From: Trichobilharzia szidati
Lineage: Eukaryota; Platyhelminthes; Trematoda; Strigeidida; Schistosomatidae
Reading direction: 5' to 3'
NCBI GenBank assembly: GCA_944472155.2
Contig: OX235277.1
Span: 21,462,804 to 21,526,803 of the forward strand
DNA: 64,000 nucleotides
Shown here: in pieces, positions 34,621-47,454 of the stretch
How the letters are laid out: each line of letters begins with the position of its first letter
Numbering within the stretch: the first letter of the stretch is position 1
Notes under the pieces: generated by a model
Databases searched by the model: none
The model's input: the letters and a program-made list of their open reading frames with translations, nothing else
What the model was told of the DNA's origin: nothing
Position numbers and translations under genes: made by a program

Positions 34621-37600
34621 TTTGCACCTTCTCGGTGATAACTTTCTTCTTATATCTCATCATTTTGAAATATCAGTGTGCTTCCCTTTGGATCCTCTTT
34701 TTATGTAGATCAGTCATTGTCAGAACTGATCCTGCATTTGTCTAAGAAACCATTAACGTGTGCAGTGAATTCTACGAACGTATTATTGTCTCATTCAGAC
34801 ACCATGAGTAAGTAGAAGTGAACATTGAATTCTACTGTCTGCATTCTTAAACGACATATTAACTTCCGCTTAATTTTTAATAGAACTGATTCTTAGTGAA
34901 GTACACAAGAAGATTACGTATTCAGAATATTTGGGCTTACATATTAAGGTTTTCGCTTTTTAATGTGAAGTTTATTGTCTTTTCAGTGAAGGAGGACGCA
35001 AACACAATGAAAATTTTACTGTATAGGAGGTTTTGTAAAAATTAACAAAGTGAAATGCAGATGTCTTCAGTTTAAACTTGTATTTGTATTTCTTTTGGAA
35101 GAAGTCATTCACAAGATATTGACTAATACAGTTTCAGAATAGTTTTCAACGAATTATCAGGATACAGTTAAACAGATCACTCTTTCGTGCTGTACATATA
35201 AGTGTTGAACATGAAACCTAGACGGAAATTTCAGATTACAGACATGTGAACAATATCTATCCCATCCATTGTTCTCCTCACTCCGAATATTTTAACCTCA
35301 ATCACTTCAAAATAGACGCCTTGACGATTTCCGTATAATAAAATAAAAAGTTTATGAACGTGTCTGGGCACTTGGATCCACTAAAGCATTAGTTGCTATA
35401 ACTCAAAGAAAACATTGTCCTCATCTGTCTGCTTGGAGGTGTTGAAAGTGTGGAAATGTCGACTCAATCAGCTCTTGAAATAGCTCTAATCAAAACGGTA
35501 TGCAGAAAAATTCATAATGATGACACCTCATACACTATCGTTTATCACATAAGCTCATCGAAGAAAAACCGCAAGAGTCTTGATTTGGGCTCGGATGTCA
35601 TAGTTCTGCTTGAGCAAAAATCGAAATGCTTATCTGCAAATGTATTTATAAATTGGAAACTTATACCGTATGCGTACATAAGTAACTGCTGACTACAAAT
35701 GAAACAGGGATTAAATAATTAAAAGTGTGTTTGATTATGAGAACATACGTGTACTCGAAATCTGTGCCATGAATTCGAAGCAGAGCATTTCAAGCAGTGG
35801 AATATGTACAAAAACTTCTTTCAATCCAGGTGTGGAAGGTGAGTTTTACATACGATCACTGAAAATATTCAAAAGAGTACTGAAAACTGTTCAGCTAACA
35901 ATGTATTTAGAGCTAGCATGAATACACATGATGAGACTGCGAATCAAATTGACTCACTGAAAAAATGGTGTTAACCTAAATGAAGCTTCGATTTATATCA
36001 TACCGCCTCTTCAATCAGTGAAGGTTAGATCTATGTGACAAGAAAAAAGCTTAACCACTGAAAGACTTGCACACTATTCAAAGCAGGTGGCATCATTTAT
36101 TATATTTCAGCGGACACATATAGGTGTATTATGAATATCATTCCTTCAAATTTTTGAGAATACAAAATTGGTAAATTGGGTCGTATCACATTTAGCGTTT
36201 TTGTAATGAAACCTTACACGATAAGGCTGGGGCTGTCCCCATAATGATAAAAGATATCTGAAGAAGACGGATTCCGATGATTTGAACACATTATCAGATA
36301 TTGAATACTCTGGTTACTTCATGAATCTACACATTCCAGCATAATACAATAACTGACATGCTTTTATGCCAATTATGACTCAAATGTAGACTTAATATGG
36401 CTTTCAGGGGAGCATATACATTTGACTATTCTTTTCCAGTGATGGATACAATTAGGCGAATTTCCTATACTTCGTTTCTGAAATCACCTCCATTTCCGCA
36501 TTTCATGATTATGTTCCTCGAAAACTTTCGGTGGGTTGAGATACTGGCTCCTAGTTAATGTAAACTGATGATATTTTAGGACTGAGGTAAAAGCAGGTAG
36601 TGAAGCACAATATTTCTCTGTATGCTACTGGTTATCTGGGTACGACTACATTCCCAATAAAACAATGTTTTCAGAGTACCAGTCTCCATGCAAACACTTT
36701 TCATTCCGTTTTATATAAACTTGAAAATATTTCAGAATTTCAAACGTTAAACTGAGGAAAGTTTTACTCGTTGTACTCCTCTGAACCTAGGTATATATAT
36801 ACATATGTTTTTGTACAAAGGGGTTGCGACTATCAGTGAACAGTGCCATTATTTCAGCTGATATCCTTATTGCAGTAGTATACGAGATCCTCGTCGGTCT
36901 TCTTCTATGTTTAGGAAATAAATCACTAGTCTAGTGAAGTTGCATTTTCAGTTGTTCATCAGTTAACCAATGTCCATGGATTGTGCAATATTATTCAGTG
37001 CATTTTTTCTAGTTGAGAAAACAGAAAGATTGAGCGAAGAAATATTTACTTTTCAATATATTTATTTATTCAATATTTACTTTACTTTTTCTAGTTGCAA
37101 TAGCTGCTAAATGCTGTTTGGTGTTACGAGTGATAACTCATTATATAAGATGACTGGTTTTTACCACCGTGTCTCGTCAGTAAACGACAACAACGACAGT
37201 GGCATATTTCCATATACAGAATACATATTTCGCAGTACGAATAAGGTAATGCTTCGAGACTGAATTCAGGCCATTAGGCGATGGAATCAATTTTGCGAAT
37301 TATACTTCTGAGTGCTTTCTGTCTCCATAATCTTGATTGTTTCCATCATACATTGTATTTCTGTACACTTGTGATTCATTGTATTGAGTTTCTTTGTTTT
37401 GCATCAACTGAGCAGATCTGAGTATGTTTAAATTTAGAAATTTTCGTAGTGTACAATTCATTGTATGATGTGGATGAATGACGAATAATTCCAAGAAAAT
37501 GAAGCTCGTGCTATCAATTTTTCTCAATACAACTCTGCAGAATATGCTCACCTGTTACGTTTTTTATGTACAACATATGGTAAAAGATTTTGTTAGAATA

Positions 37601-39499
37601 AAATTAAACGTACTACTTGACATATGTCTGACATCTTTTAAGTTTCATATCAAGCGTTTTCTTAGTTCAACTTATATTTATCGGACTCAACTTTCGACGA
37701 CGGACACGGTGTACCTGATTCCAATTGAATGCAGTCTCAAAATACTTGAATCTCCATATCTGCCTTTATTAATTACTGTTGCAGTAATTTTTAGCATGTG
37801 AATTCACTTATTCAGTATGCAAGGAAGGTTTATATCCAGTGGTTGCTTTTCAAGCAGTTTTGTTTTTTAAATAAATTTTCATTTCAGTATATTGTAGTTG
37901 ATCAATTAAGTTAAAGGATACCTTCAAGTTGGTTATCAAATCACAAAAATGATTGTCATTATGAAAATTAGAGATGGACACACCTTGTATTCATTGAACA
38001 GTTGTGTTACATTGGTTGCAGGCAGGTGCTAAGAAGGTGACTGCTCATAAGTCTTTCCCAGAATTTCATCCACAAATCAAAGAAGATGAACATGGGAACG
38101 AAAATAAAGGATCTTATTTCTCTTATAAAATATTCAGATGATTCTTATTAGATTGGTATGTACGCATATACGCAAACAACAACCAGCACCATGTCAACAC
38201 CGACACTATTTCAAATATGAAGAAATTGTTGTGTCCTTGACATACCAAGCGAGGCAGCAGCGTTTACACCAAGAAACTCAGGAATGACTACCTGAAAGCC
38301 GAAATGTGAATACAAATCGTTTAATAATCTGAAATTTATTATGCAGACCTACACACAGGGAAGGAAACAAACGCTGAATATTTAACACCGACATCAAATC
38401 ACTACTTCCTATATGAGGCATCAACAACACCATTCTCAAAAGCCTGTCGCCAACTACATTCAAATATGCTCTTGATCGATAATGAAGATGAGAAGGCAGT
38501 TTAGAAATGGTAATTAGCAAAGAAACCTTTCATCAAACGAACGAAGAACCTACCTCTTAACAAATACTCAAAACGAAATGGAATAACGTGCTGAGAAGAC
38601 AACTGAATAACGTCAAACATCAAGACTTCGAATGTCACCCGCGTTTGAAATGATTCGTAAAGTGTCTCGATTTGATGTTGAAGATACCACATGATAAGGA
38701 AACAAGAAAATACGGACAAATGAAGAAGGGCTTTAAATGATTGCAGACCAATAAGGGAAATAGAGGCTTGATGTTGAAGCCCTTCATTCCACTCGGAATT
38801 CAGAAGACGAATAAAAATAACATGAGCATGTAAATTAATGTCAATATTACTAGGCCTATATATTCTACTGGAACTTATCAAGTTCTTTTGACTATTCTGT
38901 TAACACTGAAACGTTGCTGTATGCTCCTTGATGTGTGAGCTTATTCTTACATTTTGAAACCTGATAACGACTCTTACTCAACTGTAAGCATTTTGAAATG
39001 CATTTCTTGTTTTCAGAACTATTTCGTAAGTAGAAGGTTCCTCTGTTATAATGATAAACAGTAACTTCACAACAAAATGTATTGTCGACAGCAAAACATG
39101 CACCATTATGGCAAAGATAATTAGAGTGAAATATAATAATGACTTCGGAAGAAAACCATACGCTAATATAAACATTATTCTTACCTAAAGACGGCGCAAG
39201 AAATATCAGATTTGTAATCAGTACACTTCTCTTAAATGCACTGTTGTTTATCAGTTGGGTGTCCACTTATCGATTAGTCATCTATGAAATTATTCATGCA
39301 TTTATTCTTTATGAAATACGTTCATCACCGTCTTCTTTGTTATTCTGAATGTGATTCTTGATGGTCTTTATTGATACGTTATGTCACTTAAGTGAAGAGA
39401 TGTAAGTCTGCATATCATCTTTTGACTGAGAATCTACTCTTTGTCCCACAATCTCTCATATTCGTATATAACATTATTTAATATGGTAACGAATATCTT
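34621..39499. other. AT-rich sequence, mostly unrecognised
   Basis: Apart from the repeat block at about 36285-36430 I see no named feature. From about 38160 to 38880 the plus strand is clearly richer in A and C than its surroundings and may be an old insertion. A 126-codon minus frame (38501-38881) and a 124-codon minus frame (38892-39266) there have no recognisable motif. Confidence 0.4.
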
Positions 39500-39651
39500 T
39501 GTGATGTAAGTGATTCGAGAATAACGCAGGGTGAATTAATGTTAACACCGGTGATCAATATTTTTTCATGATGAAATGTACTCACCTTCATTCGCCTAAT
39601 TTTTAAAATGCGATTATTAACCGGCCTCAAAAATATACGTTATCATTTAAG

Positions 39652-39852
39652 TTAAGGGGAGTAAGTGAATTTTAAAGTTTCTGAATTTGAATTTCTTGGA
39701 TAGCTGCTTAATTTCTCTGGTTCGTATGTAACATCATTTGGTATACTCAACAGAGTTCTCTCAGTTTCGCCTATTGAATGAAGTCTGAGAATATCATATT
39801 TGCTACTAAAGTTAGGTCGAAATCCTCTATAACAATAATCTACGCTTTCCAC
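39652..39852 (-). CDS. Short open frame conserved between tandem units (copy 1), doubtful
   Basis: About 66 codons, open in both copies of the duplication, with shared blocks YCYRGF, FSSKY, ILRLHSI and YEPEKLSSYPRNSNSETLKF. There is no ATG in frame: the first codon is GTG and a stop lies just upstream, so it could only be an internal exon or be non-coding. The two copies differ at roughly a dozen residues without gaining a stop. Function unknown. I list it because its survival in both units is the only coding hint in this part of the window. Confidence 0.2.
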   Translation of the reverse strand: MESVDYCYRGFRPNFSSKYDILRLHSIGETERTLLSIPNDVTYEPEKLSSYPRNSNSETLKFTYSP

Positions 39853-40647
39853 GTTTCATATTATCAATAGTGCCCTATCTTATTTGTAGTCATGGAGCCA
39901 ACGTCAACGAGTGAGTGAAGAGTCAGATAGTTTCATTGATACGCCTACTTTCAGTTTTCACATTTACTTTATTTAGAGAAACCAAACATCATCTCCAATA
40001 TTTTCGTTTGAGCACCACGAATTCTTTTAAAAAATGTGCTAACATTGAAAAGACTCAAAATTAGGTAATACCATGAAACGTGACACATGAACTTAGGTTA
40101 GTATTTGCAGTTGTAGATGTCTAATCGCAGTGCAATAAGTTTTTATAACAACTGAGTTGAGCCATTCAGCCAATAAAACAATCAAGACCTTTTTAGATGA
40201 GGTCACGAAATGGTAAAGAGCACTCGCCAATGTCAAAAACGCTGAACTGATGGCTCCGCAAAATGATGAATGGCAACCTCTGAATTCAAACTCCAGTTTA
40301 CATTTTTATACAGGAGCAACAGTTGTGTTTTCAATTTAGACAGTGAGCAAATTTGTGTACCTAATTCTGGAATTAATGAAACAGCCAAAATATCGTCAAT
40401 TTCATTGATGAGATGTCAACGATCAAATATCAATTGTGTGGATCATCGAACGATTATTTTTCGATTAAAGCAGCATCTGAACAGATGCAGCACACACAAG
40501 TGAGTGTGATGTGAGCGATTCGAGAATATTGCAGGATGAATTTATGTTAACACCGGTGATCAACATGTTTTCATGATGAAATGTACTCACCTTCATTCGC
40601 CTAATTTTTAAAATGCGATTATTAACCGGCCTCAAAAATACACTTTA

Positions 40648-40857
40648 TCATTTAAGTGAAGCAGGGTAAGTGAATTTTAAAGTTTCTGAATTTGAATTTC
40701 TCGGATAGCTGCTTAATTTCTCTGGTTCGTATATAACATCAATTTGTATACTCAGCACAGTTCTCTCAGTTCCGCTTATTGAATGAAGTCTAAGAATATT
40801 GTATTTGCTACTGAAGTGAGGTTGAAATCCTCTATAACAATAACCTACACTTTCCAC
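40648..40857 (-). CDS. Short open frame conserved between tandem units (copy 2), doubtful
   Basis: Counterpart of 39652-39852, three codons longer at the C-terminus because of a small indel near 40660. Same blocks, same absence of an ATG. No recognised family. Confidence 0.2.
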   Translation of the reverse strand: MESVGYCYRGFQPHFSSKYNILRLHSISGTERTVLSIQIDVIYEPEKLSSYPRNSNSETLKFTYPASLK

Positions 40858-41340
40858 GTTTCATATTATTATTAGTGGTCTTACATATTTGTAGTCAAGG
40901 GAGAAATATCAACGAGTGAGTGAAGAGTCTGATCGTTTCCTTGATACGTCTACTTTAAATTTTCACATTTACATTATTCAGAGAAGCTAAATTTCAACTA
41001 CAATTTTTTTACTTGCGCACCATGATTTCTTTTAAAAAGTGCTAATATTCAAAAGAATCAAAATGAGATGACACCATTAAACGTGATACCTGAACTAAGG
41101 TTAGTAATTGTAGCAACTGAATTTAATCATTCAGCAAATCAAATAATCAGGATCTTGTTAGACGAAGTCTCGAAACGGTTTGAAACACTCGCCTGTGATA
41201 AAAAACGTTGAATTGATGGCCCTGGGAAAAGATGAATCATAACCTCTGAATTCAAGCCACAGAGTTTTTTTACAACAGCAAAAGTTGTGATTTCAATTTA
41301 GAGAGTGACCGAATGTATCTAACTGTGAATGGACAAAAAT

Positions 41341-44300
41341 CGGATTCATTTATCTGAAACAATACGTCTGGGAAAAACACTGCTCTCATACTGAGTGTGC
41401 CCACATGCTCATCATTAGATGTAAAAACAAACAAGGCTCACTATTGCCTGTCATCTTTCGATGGTCACATTATGGAAGTCTTGAACTTTCATTCTGATTA
41501 CATTTATTGATGGTGAAGAAAATCATCGCTGAATTTATGTGTATAAGTTATATTAAAACGGTATACCAACAAGTCATCTACACAAACGTCTCATTGATTT
41601 CCTTAGTTTTGCAAATAATTCGCAAATGATGCTGCTTCGAATCAATACCTCATGAGATCTTGTTCAGAATAATATCGGCTCTTCATTAGTAAGGAAACAC
41701 TGACTTTTAGGTGACACCTGTGAATTTTCAGGGTCATAAATCAATTCCTCTACTCAATTTGTATTTGACAGTTTCAGAAGTTGGACTTATTCTCGCAGGA
41801 TGCCTATTTCCTTTTTTCACATTTTTTCGTTTTCTACTCCTAGCATATTATACTTCTCAATATAAATTGTGGATTGTATCGCGTACACATTTCTGCAAAC
41901 GTCCTGAATAAGATTATGTCACAATAAGTTCACCTAATGAAATCGATCGAAATTTAGCCAGTACTGAGATAGTGGTCGAATTGAATCGTTTGTAGTATAC
42001 TGCATTATATATTACATCAGAGTTTGAAAGCACTACGTGAACATTGGGATGTAAAAATCGCTGCGCATCACTGTTATCGCGAATTTCTTGGTGCCTACTT
42101 AGTAGATAAAGCACAAGTAACTAGTGAAATGAGTGGGTCAATGATAGTGAATTACACCTATTCTTTCCCTCATGACACCAATTTTCCATGGCATTGTTGA
42201 CATCCGACGGTTAAGGCTCTAAGAACCAGTAATCACGGGATTTTACGTTTGAAGACTGAAAAAACTTCTGGACACCTGGCAAGTTTACATTTGAATAATC
42301 TGAGTCAGTTCAGTCATCATCTGCTGATATCATTAAATCGCTTTTATCATCATGAAATAGCGAAGCTGTAAACAAGTGCGAAAAATAAATTCTCATGGCA
42401 GTGTGACTCTGCCCCTTTGAGAATCCCAGAAAGAGAATCAATGGAAAAGAAATAACGTGGCAGGAATTAACACTTTCTACACAAAACAAAATTCAATTCA
42501 CAAATTCCAGGTACCATTACACTCCCTGATGGGAAACGTAAGTCCGACAGAGAGATATGTATCATTTACTGAAGCCATGAAATCCATCTCCCTAGACAAT
42601 AACATCTAAGGAAATTGAATTCGACTCGAATATCATAGTTAATAATGTGTAGATAATTATTGCGCATCATAGTAATTCCAGATTTCATATTAATTCCTTA
42701 TTGTATAAATAACAGAAGTAAATAATACTACACAGTGTATGATATCGTTTCATTATGTGATACATTCACTGAGTAAATAATTGTAATTTCACATCTTGGA
42801 TGTGTTGTAGAAGCCTAGCACATGAAATGAAGTAAAGTAACCTCAAGATAATGTCAAACGAAAAGTATCCAAACAAACACATAAGCGTTCTCATGCATGT
42901 TTGTTGTCAGGTATTATAAGCAAGTATTTCACATGGAAATAGTACTGCGAAAATGCAATTACATAGTTCAAAATCTCAGATTAAATCTGTGATTGCAGTG
43001 TTAAAGTAGTTTTTTCTAAATACCACTACTTTTATTGAAATAACTGAAACAACTCTGTGTTCAGGTTCCTTCTAGAATGAAATAGTTCCTCCAAATACTC
43101 ATATTTAAGCTCAAATAGAATTTTAAGTAGCATATGTCCTCCCGTATGTTTTTCACTGCTCTGAAATCTAATGAAAAATGTTCTAGGGTTAAGCCCAACT
43201 AATATAAAGAATCAAGCAGCACTAAAAGAGCAATCAGTGATCACACGTTTTTGTAGACTGAAATGAATATCCATGTCAAATAGTATTCTTTTGTCTAATA
43301 TACACTCGTGAACTGATAATTTGCTCAGTAATATTTTCATTATTTCTAGAAATAACTTGTCGCAATTAACCTGAATCAATTGATACGGTAGGTTGTTTCG
43401 TCACACATAATGAAAGATTCGTGTTGTTCACACTAAACATTTACATGACGAAGTTCATATCTTTGAGTTATTTACAATTTTGGTTATCCATGTTGGTTGT
43501 ACCTTTCACATTCACGTATCACTAGGTAACATAACGCAGTGATGAAAAGTGTTTGATGCTCCCTGGCATTCTACATCAGATCCTGGATAATTTATTGCCG
43601 ATTCGCATGGCACCTTCATCGCTGTCTTCAACAAATATCTGATAAAATGCCAACAATCAAATATCGAAACAGAAAGTATTTTAAATGCATTCTTCTTCAA
43701 CTATATGCCCACGTATCATTGAATATCACGGCTTCTGCTTTGATAAAAGTTAAATTAATACTGTTTTGTATCACAAATAACGTATGTCAGTTACCGAGTT
43801 GTGATCAAGAGTCTATGTAAACAATTGGTGACTTAATTATAAATAGAGAATTCGGGGAAAATAGTTCACTGGAGGAAATTTTAAGTTATTGTAATGCGGA
43901 ATAAGTGTCAAGATACATAAGTCTATTTACCACGTGAAATTCACACATTCATTTCTGTATTACAATGGTTACAACTGTTTGCACTCATCCTTCAAAATAT
44001 TTGCCTTTTAGGTCACGGGAAGGACGCTTTCTCACAATAAAATTACCACTAAATTTTTCACAAACTCAAATGATAATTGATCTACACTGACATTTTCTGG
44101 TTCATTAAATGTGTGAATTTCTCCCTTTCAACTCATACTAGAATTCCTGTCAAAATTCGCTCTATAAATTTTTAATTTGTTTGTGTTAATAATGTCATAA
44201 CGAAATAAAGGCAAATTATTTTAACAAACGAATTTGTATTTTTTATCATGGAATAGGGCATCCAATAAGTCTCTCGCATTAAAGCTGGCTGTTATCGTGA

Positions 44301-45289
44301 AATCAGTTGTTAATTAATATCTTTGCTTCAGACGAAACGAAAAGCGACAATGTGAAATAAATCTCAATGATGAATAATTTTTGCAGACGTTTTTCACGAC
44401 GTTGATAACTGAAATTGAAATAATAGCAGTGATTGATGGTTGAGGGTTGAAAGGAATTGGAATTCATTGGAAAATCGCATAATTTTACTTCATTCAGGAG
44501 GGAACGAAAATTTACTCACTTGTTGTTGTAGACGAAATGCTGATGTTGCTTGTTATCCTGGAAAATCATTTTGAAATTGGGAATCTGAGTCTCTTTCCGC
44601 AGGCTACTAGTCAATACAATGTTTATATATTTTGGTGTACGTCGCAACCTTCAGTGTGGCGTAAAACCATGTTTTCTTCTATGAGGCCTATATCTCTCTT
44701 CTTGGGGCGTAATTCTATTAAGCTGACTCCAAGTTGATTCACGTATGTAGTTCGATACCAGTGGCAACAATTAGTGATGCTAACTAGTATGGACAAAATG
44801 ACCTATAAACTAAATGGCCGTTCCACTTACTTGGATCCGAGGGCATTGCTCTTGTTCATCTGAAGGGGCTGAATCACTTTAAACCGCCTAAATACAGGCA
44901 GGTCAAACTATGCCTTTGATGTTTATTGCCACCTGATTTGCAAACTGAGGTCTGAATATATCAGAAGTATTTCCTAAAAAGCATAGAGGCAAAGTCAGGA
45001 ATGAGTAATTATGCCACCAGTATTCTGTGAAGAATAATTCGTCCATAATATTTCAGTTGGCAGTTTAAATAAGTGAACTGAATCTTTTCATTCTGAGTTC
45101 CACTTTGTAACTATACTATATTTTTCGCACTTCTATTTGCAATTTACAAGATTGGAATAAATTCGACTACAGTCACTCAGTTGATGGTCATTCTCATACT
45201 AGGCATTTAAGTTGCAATACATGTATTTAGAGTTCAGTGCATGACAAATTGTCCATATGAGTTCAGTCAGTACGACACTTGAAAGATTC
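41341..45289. other. AT-rich sequence, no gene recognised
   Basis: No supported feature; frames at 41711-41911, 41914-42114 and 44537-44737 show no known motif. Confidence 0.45.
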
Positions 45290-45345
45290 AACAAACACTG
45301 ACGACGAAGAGGTTTGAAACGTGGGTGCTTCATTGTGCACTCAAA
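45285..45345 (+). ncRNA. Degenerate hammerhead-like motif
   Basis: The plus strand reads CTGACGA (matching the CTGANGA core) at 45298-45304, a short A/G-rich spacer, then GAAACGTG at about 45315-45322. Both conserved boxes and the two-pair stem III of PLE hammerheads are there. The spacer forms only a poor stem II, and the position before cleavage is G, which hammerheads do not accept. Probably a PLE terminal-repeat relic. Confidence 0.3.
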
Positions 45346-45930
45346 CCTACAGAATTCAACAGTGATTTCGTGGATTCTAAAGTCCCATCGTCAAAGTATT
45401 AGTAAATTCAGAATTGTTTTTCTGCAAGTGAGATTTCATGCATCGCACAACAACAAATATTATTGGCGAAAAAAGCAGAAAACGCAAGCAAGTTCTGAAA
45501 AGAAAACATCAGAGACCCGAAAATAGAATTCAATGAAGATATCTTGTTCAAAACCATTGTCGTAGTAAGTTTTCTCGATTTCATTTACTTGTAAGATATA
45601 GTGTTAAGAATGAATAATGAGTGAAATTCAAACTTGAGATGCTGAAGAGCAATCAGTCATGTACACAACCTATAATTTAGGCTAGAAAGCATGACAACCA
45701 GTGGTTTCAGAAAGTTTGAACATAAAAGTCTGTTCTAGCAATATAAAACAACCTTGGAACTCGATGGAATATTTGATTTAAATCATTTATAACAAAAAGA
45801 GAGAAAATACCACAATGAGGTAATCCGGCAGTTATTCAGTCTGAAATCATCTCCAGTACGAAATGAGTACTGTACAACTGAATTAAGTGGGAAATTTTAA
45901 TTACCTGAGGACACAATTTGAAGCATTCTC
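45346..45930. other. AT-rich sequence, no gene recognised
   Basis: No supported feature. Confidence 0.4.
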
Positions 45931-45934
45931 GAAG

Positions 45935-45995
45935 CGGTACAGCGGTTAGGACTCCTGCCGACAATGCACATGATCTAGGGTTCGATGCACACCTG
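45935..45995 (+). mobile_element. tRNA-derived SINE head (Pol III A and B boxes)
   Basis: The stretch tacagcggttagga near 45952 resembles a Pol III A box, and gggttcgatgc at about 45979-45989 matches a B box at the right distance. It does not fold as a full tRNA: no acceptor stem and no clear anticodon arm. A SINE remnant, possibly Sm-alpha-like with its ribozyme part lost, is the best reading. A PLE fragment begins about 40 bp further on. Confidence 0.45.
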
Positions 45996-46034
45996 ATATC
46001 AATGTTCCGTCTGAATAGCTCTCGCCTCAGCTTT

Positions 46035-46500
46035 TTTCAATAAGAGGCCTTTCCTCTTTTTATAGATAACCTTGAAGGCTGTGTTAACACCAATCTTATC
46101 GTTCATCTCGAATATATGTTTGGTTATAGACTAAGTTGGTAGTCTGCTACCTGCATCTATTGATTTTTCACAATTCATTTATCTTTCGAAATATTTCGTG
46201 ATATGCTCACCCACCTTCGCTTGCAAAGCACGATTACTCCTCCATATGTTTGTTTCTCCACACACACACACACGAAAATCGATATATAGTGTTGGGTGTG
46301 ACATAATCACCTGTGCACTTTCGAGGTTTTTGCAGCGGAGCATATTTTTTGCATTTTGATAATCACAAGCCGGAGTGCATAGTAAGTTCTACGGATGACC
46401 AAATTTATTCTTTGTCTCAAAATTCTACTGTTTATTCCATCGTTATATGGCCATTTTATGAAAACATTTCTCGTTGGGACGGTATAGATTTTGCGGAATT
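46035..46500 (-). pseudogene. PLE-2-family fragment: RT end and GIY-YIG endonuclease
   Basis: This aligns with 2899-3345 of PLE-2 along its length. Read on the minus strand it has the linker (NVFIKWPYNDGINSRILRQR, about 46410-46465), the Cys-rich lead-in and the start of the GIY-YIG domain, ending near the VNTAFKVIY-equivalent part. It is more decayed than PLE-2: there is a frameshift in an A run near 46330, and the YIGR core is altered (about 46240). It keeps the same (CA)7 run (46259-46273) at the same place. Confidence 0.8.
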
Positions 46501-47220
46501 TCTCACATTTTTGGAATGTATAGATATTTGCCATCATGATTGCTGTCAGCAACAGCCTCGAAATCTTCAACGCAGTTAGAACCAATCTCCTGTAGTGTCA
46601 TGGTAGCAAGACTGAAACTGTTAGATGACTGGGATCAACACGTAAGGTGTGAAGAAGTCGTATGACAAGACACCGCTCACAATAGATACCTGTTATCCGA
46701 AAACGGGTCGAAGGATGGTGAGGTAGAAGATAAATGAATGAAAGGAATAGCAGTTTAGGGGAAAGTACCGATACAAACTAAGGTAGATTTGTGAGGCTGT
46801 CTCCACCTATGCAACGATAAATATATTTCTTTTTGACTGGCTTGGTATTCTTTGTTTCACATTCTCCTTTGCTCTGCTTTCGTTTCCAATTAAACAGTTC
46901 CAATATTCAGACATCACCTCACCTAACCAACCGAACGCGAAAAATTAAAGCACTCCACCTAATCACATGATACACGGAACACAGTTTTCAAATTGTGGAT
47001 GACAGACTACATTGTTGACTTTTTATATGTCATTATAGGGATTATGACCCAATTTTACAATGTCATCCTGAAAATGTTCTGAATTCGCCGATATGAGTAG
47101 GCGAAGTTCACCTACTCCACGTGTAAGTAAATAGTACGAGCTAAAAATCTTATTGAAGTTCATTGGCATGATTTGTGGAATAATTATTCATAATTTCATC
47201 ATGAACTAACACTGATTACA
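46501..47220. other. Unrecognised sequence, slightly GC-richer
   Basis: About 46560-46860 has more G and C than the surroundings and reads like the 3' UTR of a retroelement, but I cannot assign it. No coding frame. Confidence 0.35.
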
Positions 47221-47224
47221 GGAT

Positions 47225-47420
47225 CACTATTAGGCCTGGGAGCGCTCAACAGCTGTTTCATCCTAGTATGAGAATCTTCGGACGATTACACCCACTGAGG
47301 TTGAGACCCATGTTCTCCTGGTTACAATGCAAGCTCGTAGACCATTAAGTCAATTAGACTCGATATAATGGTCGTGACCAATACGGAACAGCAGGTCATG
47401 TGTGTGGAAAAATACCCACC
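47225..47420 (-). mobile_element. Sm-alpha-like hammerhead SINE, minus copy
   Basis: Minus strand, 5' to 3': a B-box-like region (gggtctcaacctc, about 47300-47312), then a hammerhead remnant: ccgaaga (CTGANGA with one change), a weak stem (ttct...agga) and gatgaaac at about 47254-47262. It ends in a ctcccagg tail near 47235-47242. Order and spacing match the schistosome Sm-alpha element as I remember it (tRNA-like promoter followed by a type I hammerhead). Stem I is poorly conserved, so activity is unlikely. Confidence 0.6.
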
Positions 47421-47454
47421 GGGTGTGACATTAGTTGAAATTCATGAACCATTA

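Larger units (their letters stand above)
39500..41340 (+). repeat. Tandem duplication with a 1,005-bp period
   Basis: Unit 1 runs 39500-40504; unit 2 runs 40505 to about 41340 and is incomplete at its right end. The junction is at tgtgatgt. Matching landmarks are gttaacaccggtgatcaa (39541 and 40546), the taaccggcctcaaaaata block and the gatggctcc/gatggccctg block (about 40248 and 41216). By eye the first 350 bp are over 90 percent identical and the rest less so. Each unit has a matching minus-strand open frame of about 66 codons (39652-39852 and 40648-40857). Confidence 0.85.

Noticed and set aside
36275..36300. ctgaagaagacggattccg as a hammerhead 5' half
   Set aside because: No GAAAC box follows at a workable distance, so only a chance match to CTGANGA.
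45935..45995. A functional tRNA gene
   Set aside because: A and B boxes are present, but there is no acceptor stem or anticodon arm. Listed as a SINE head instead.
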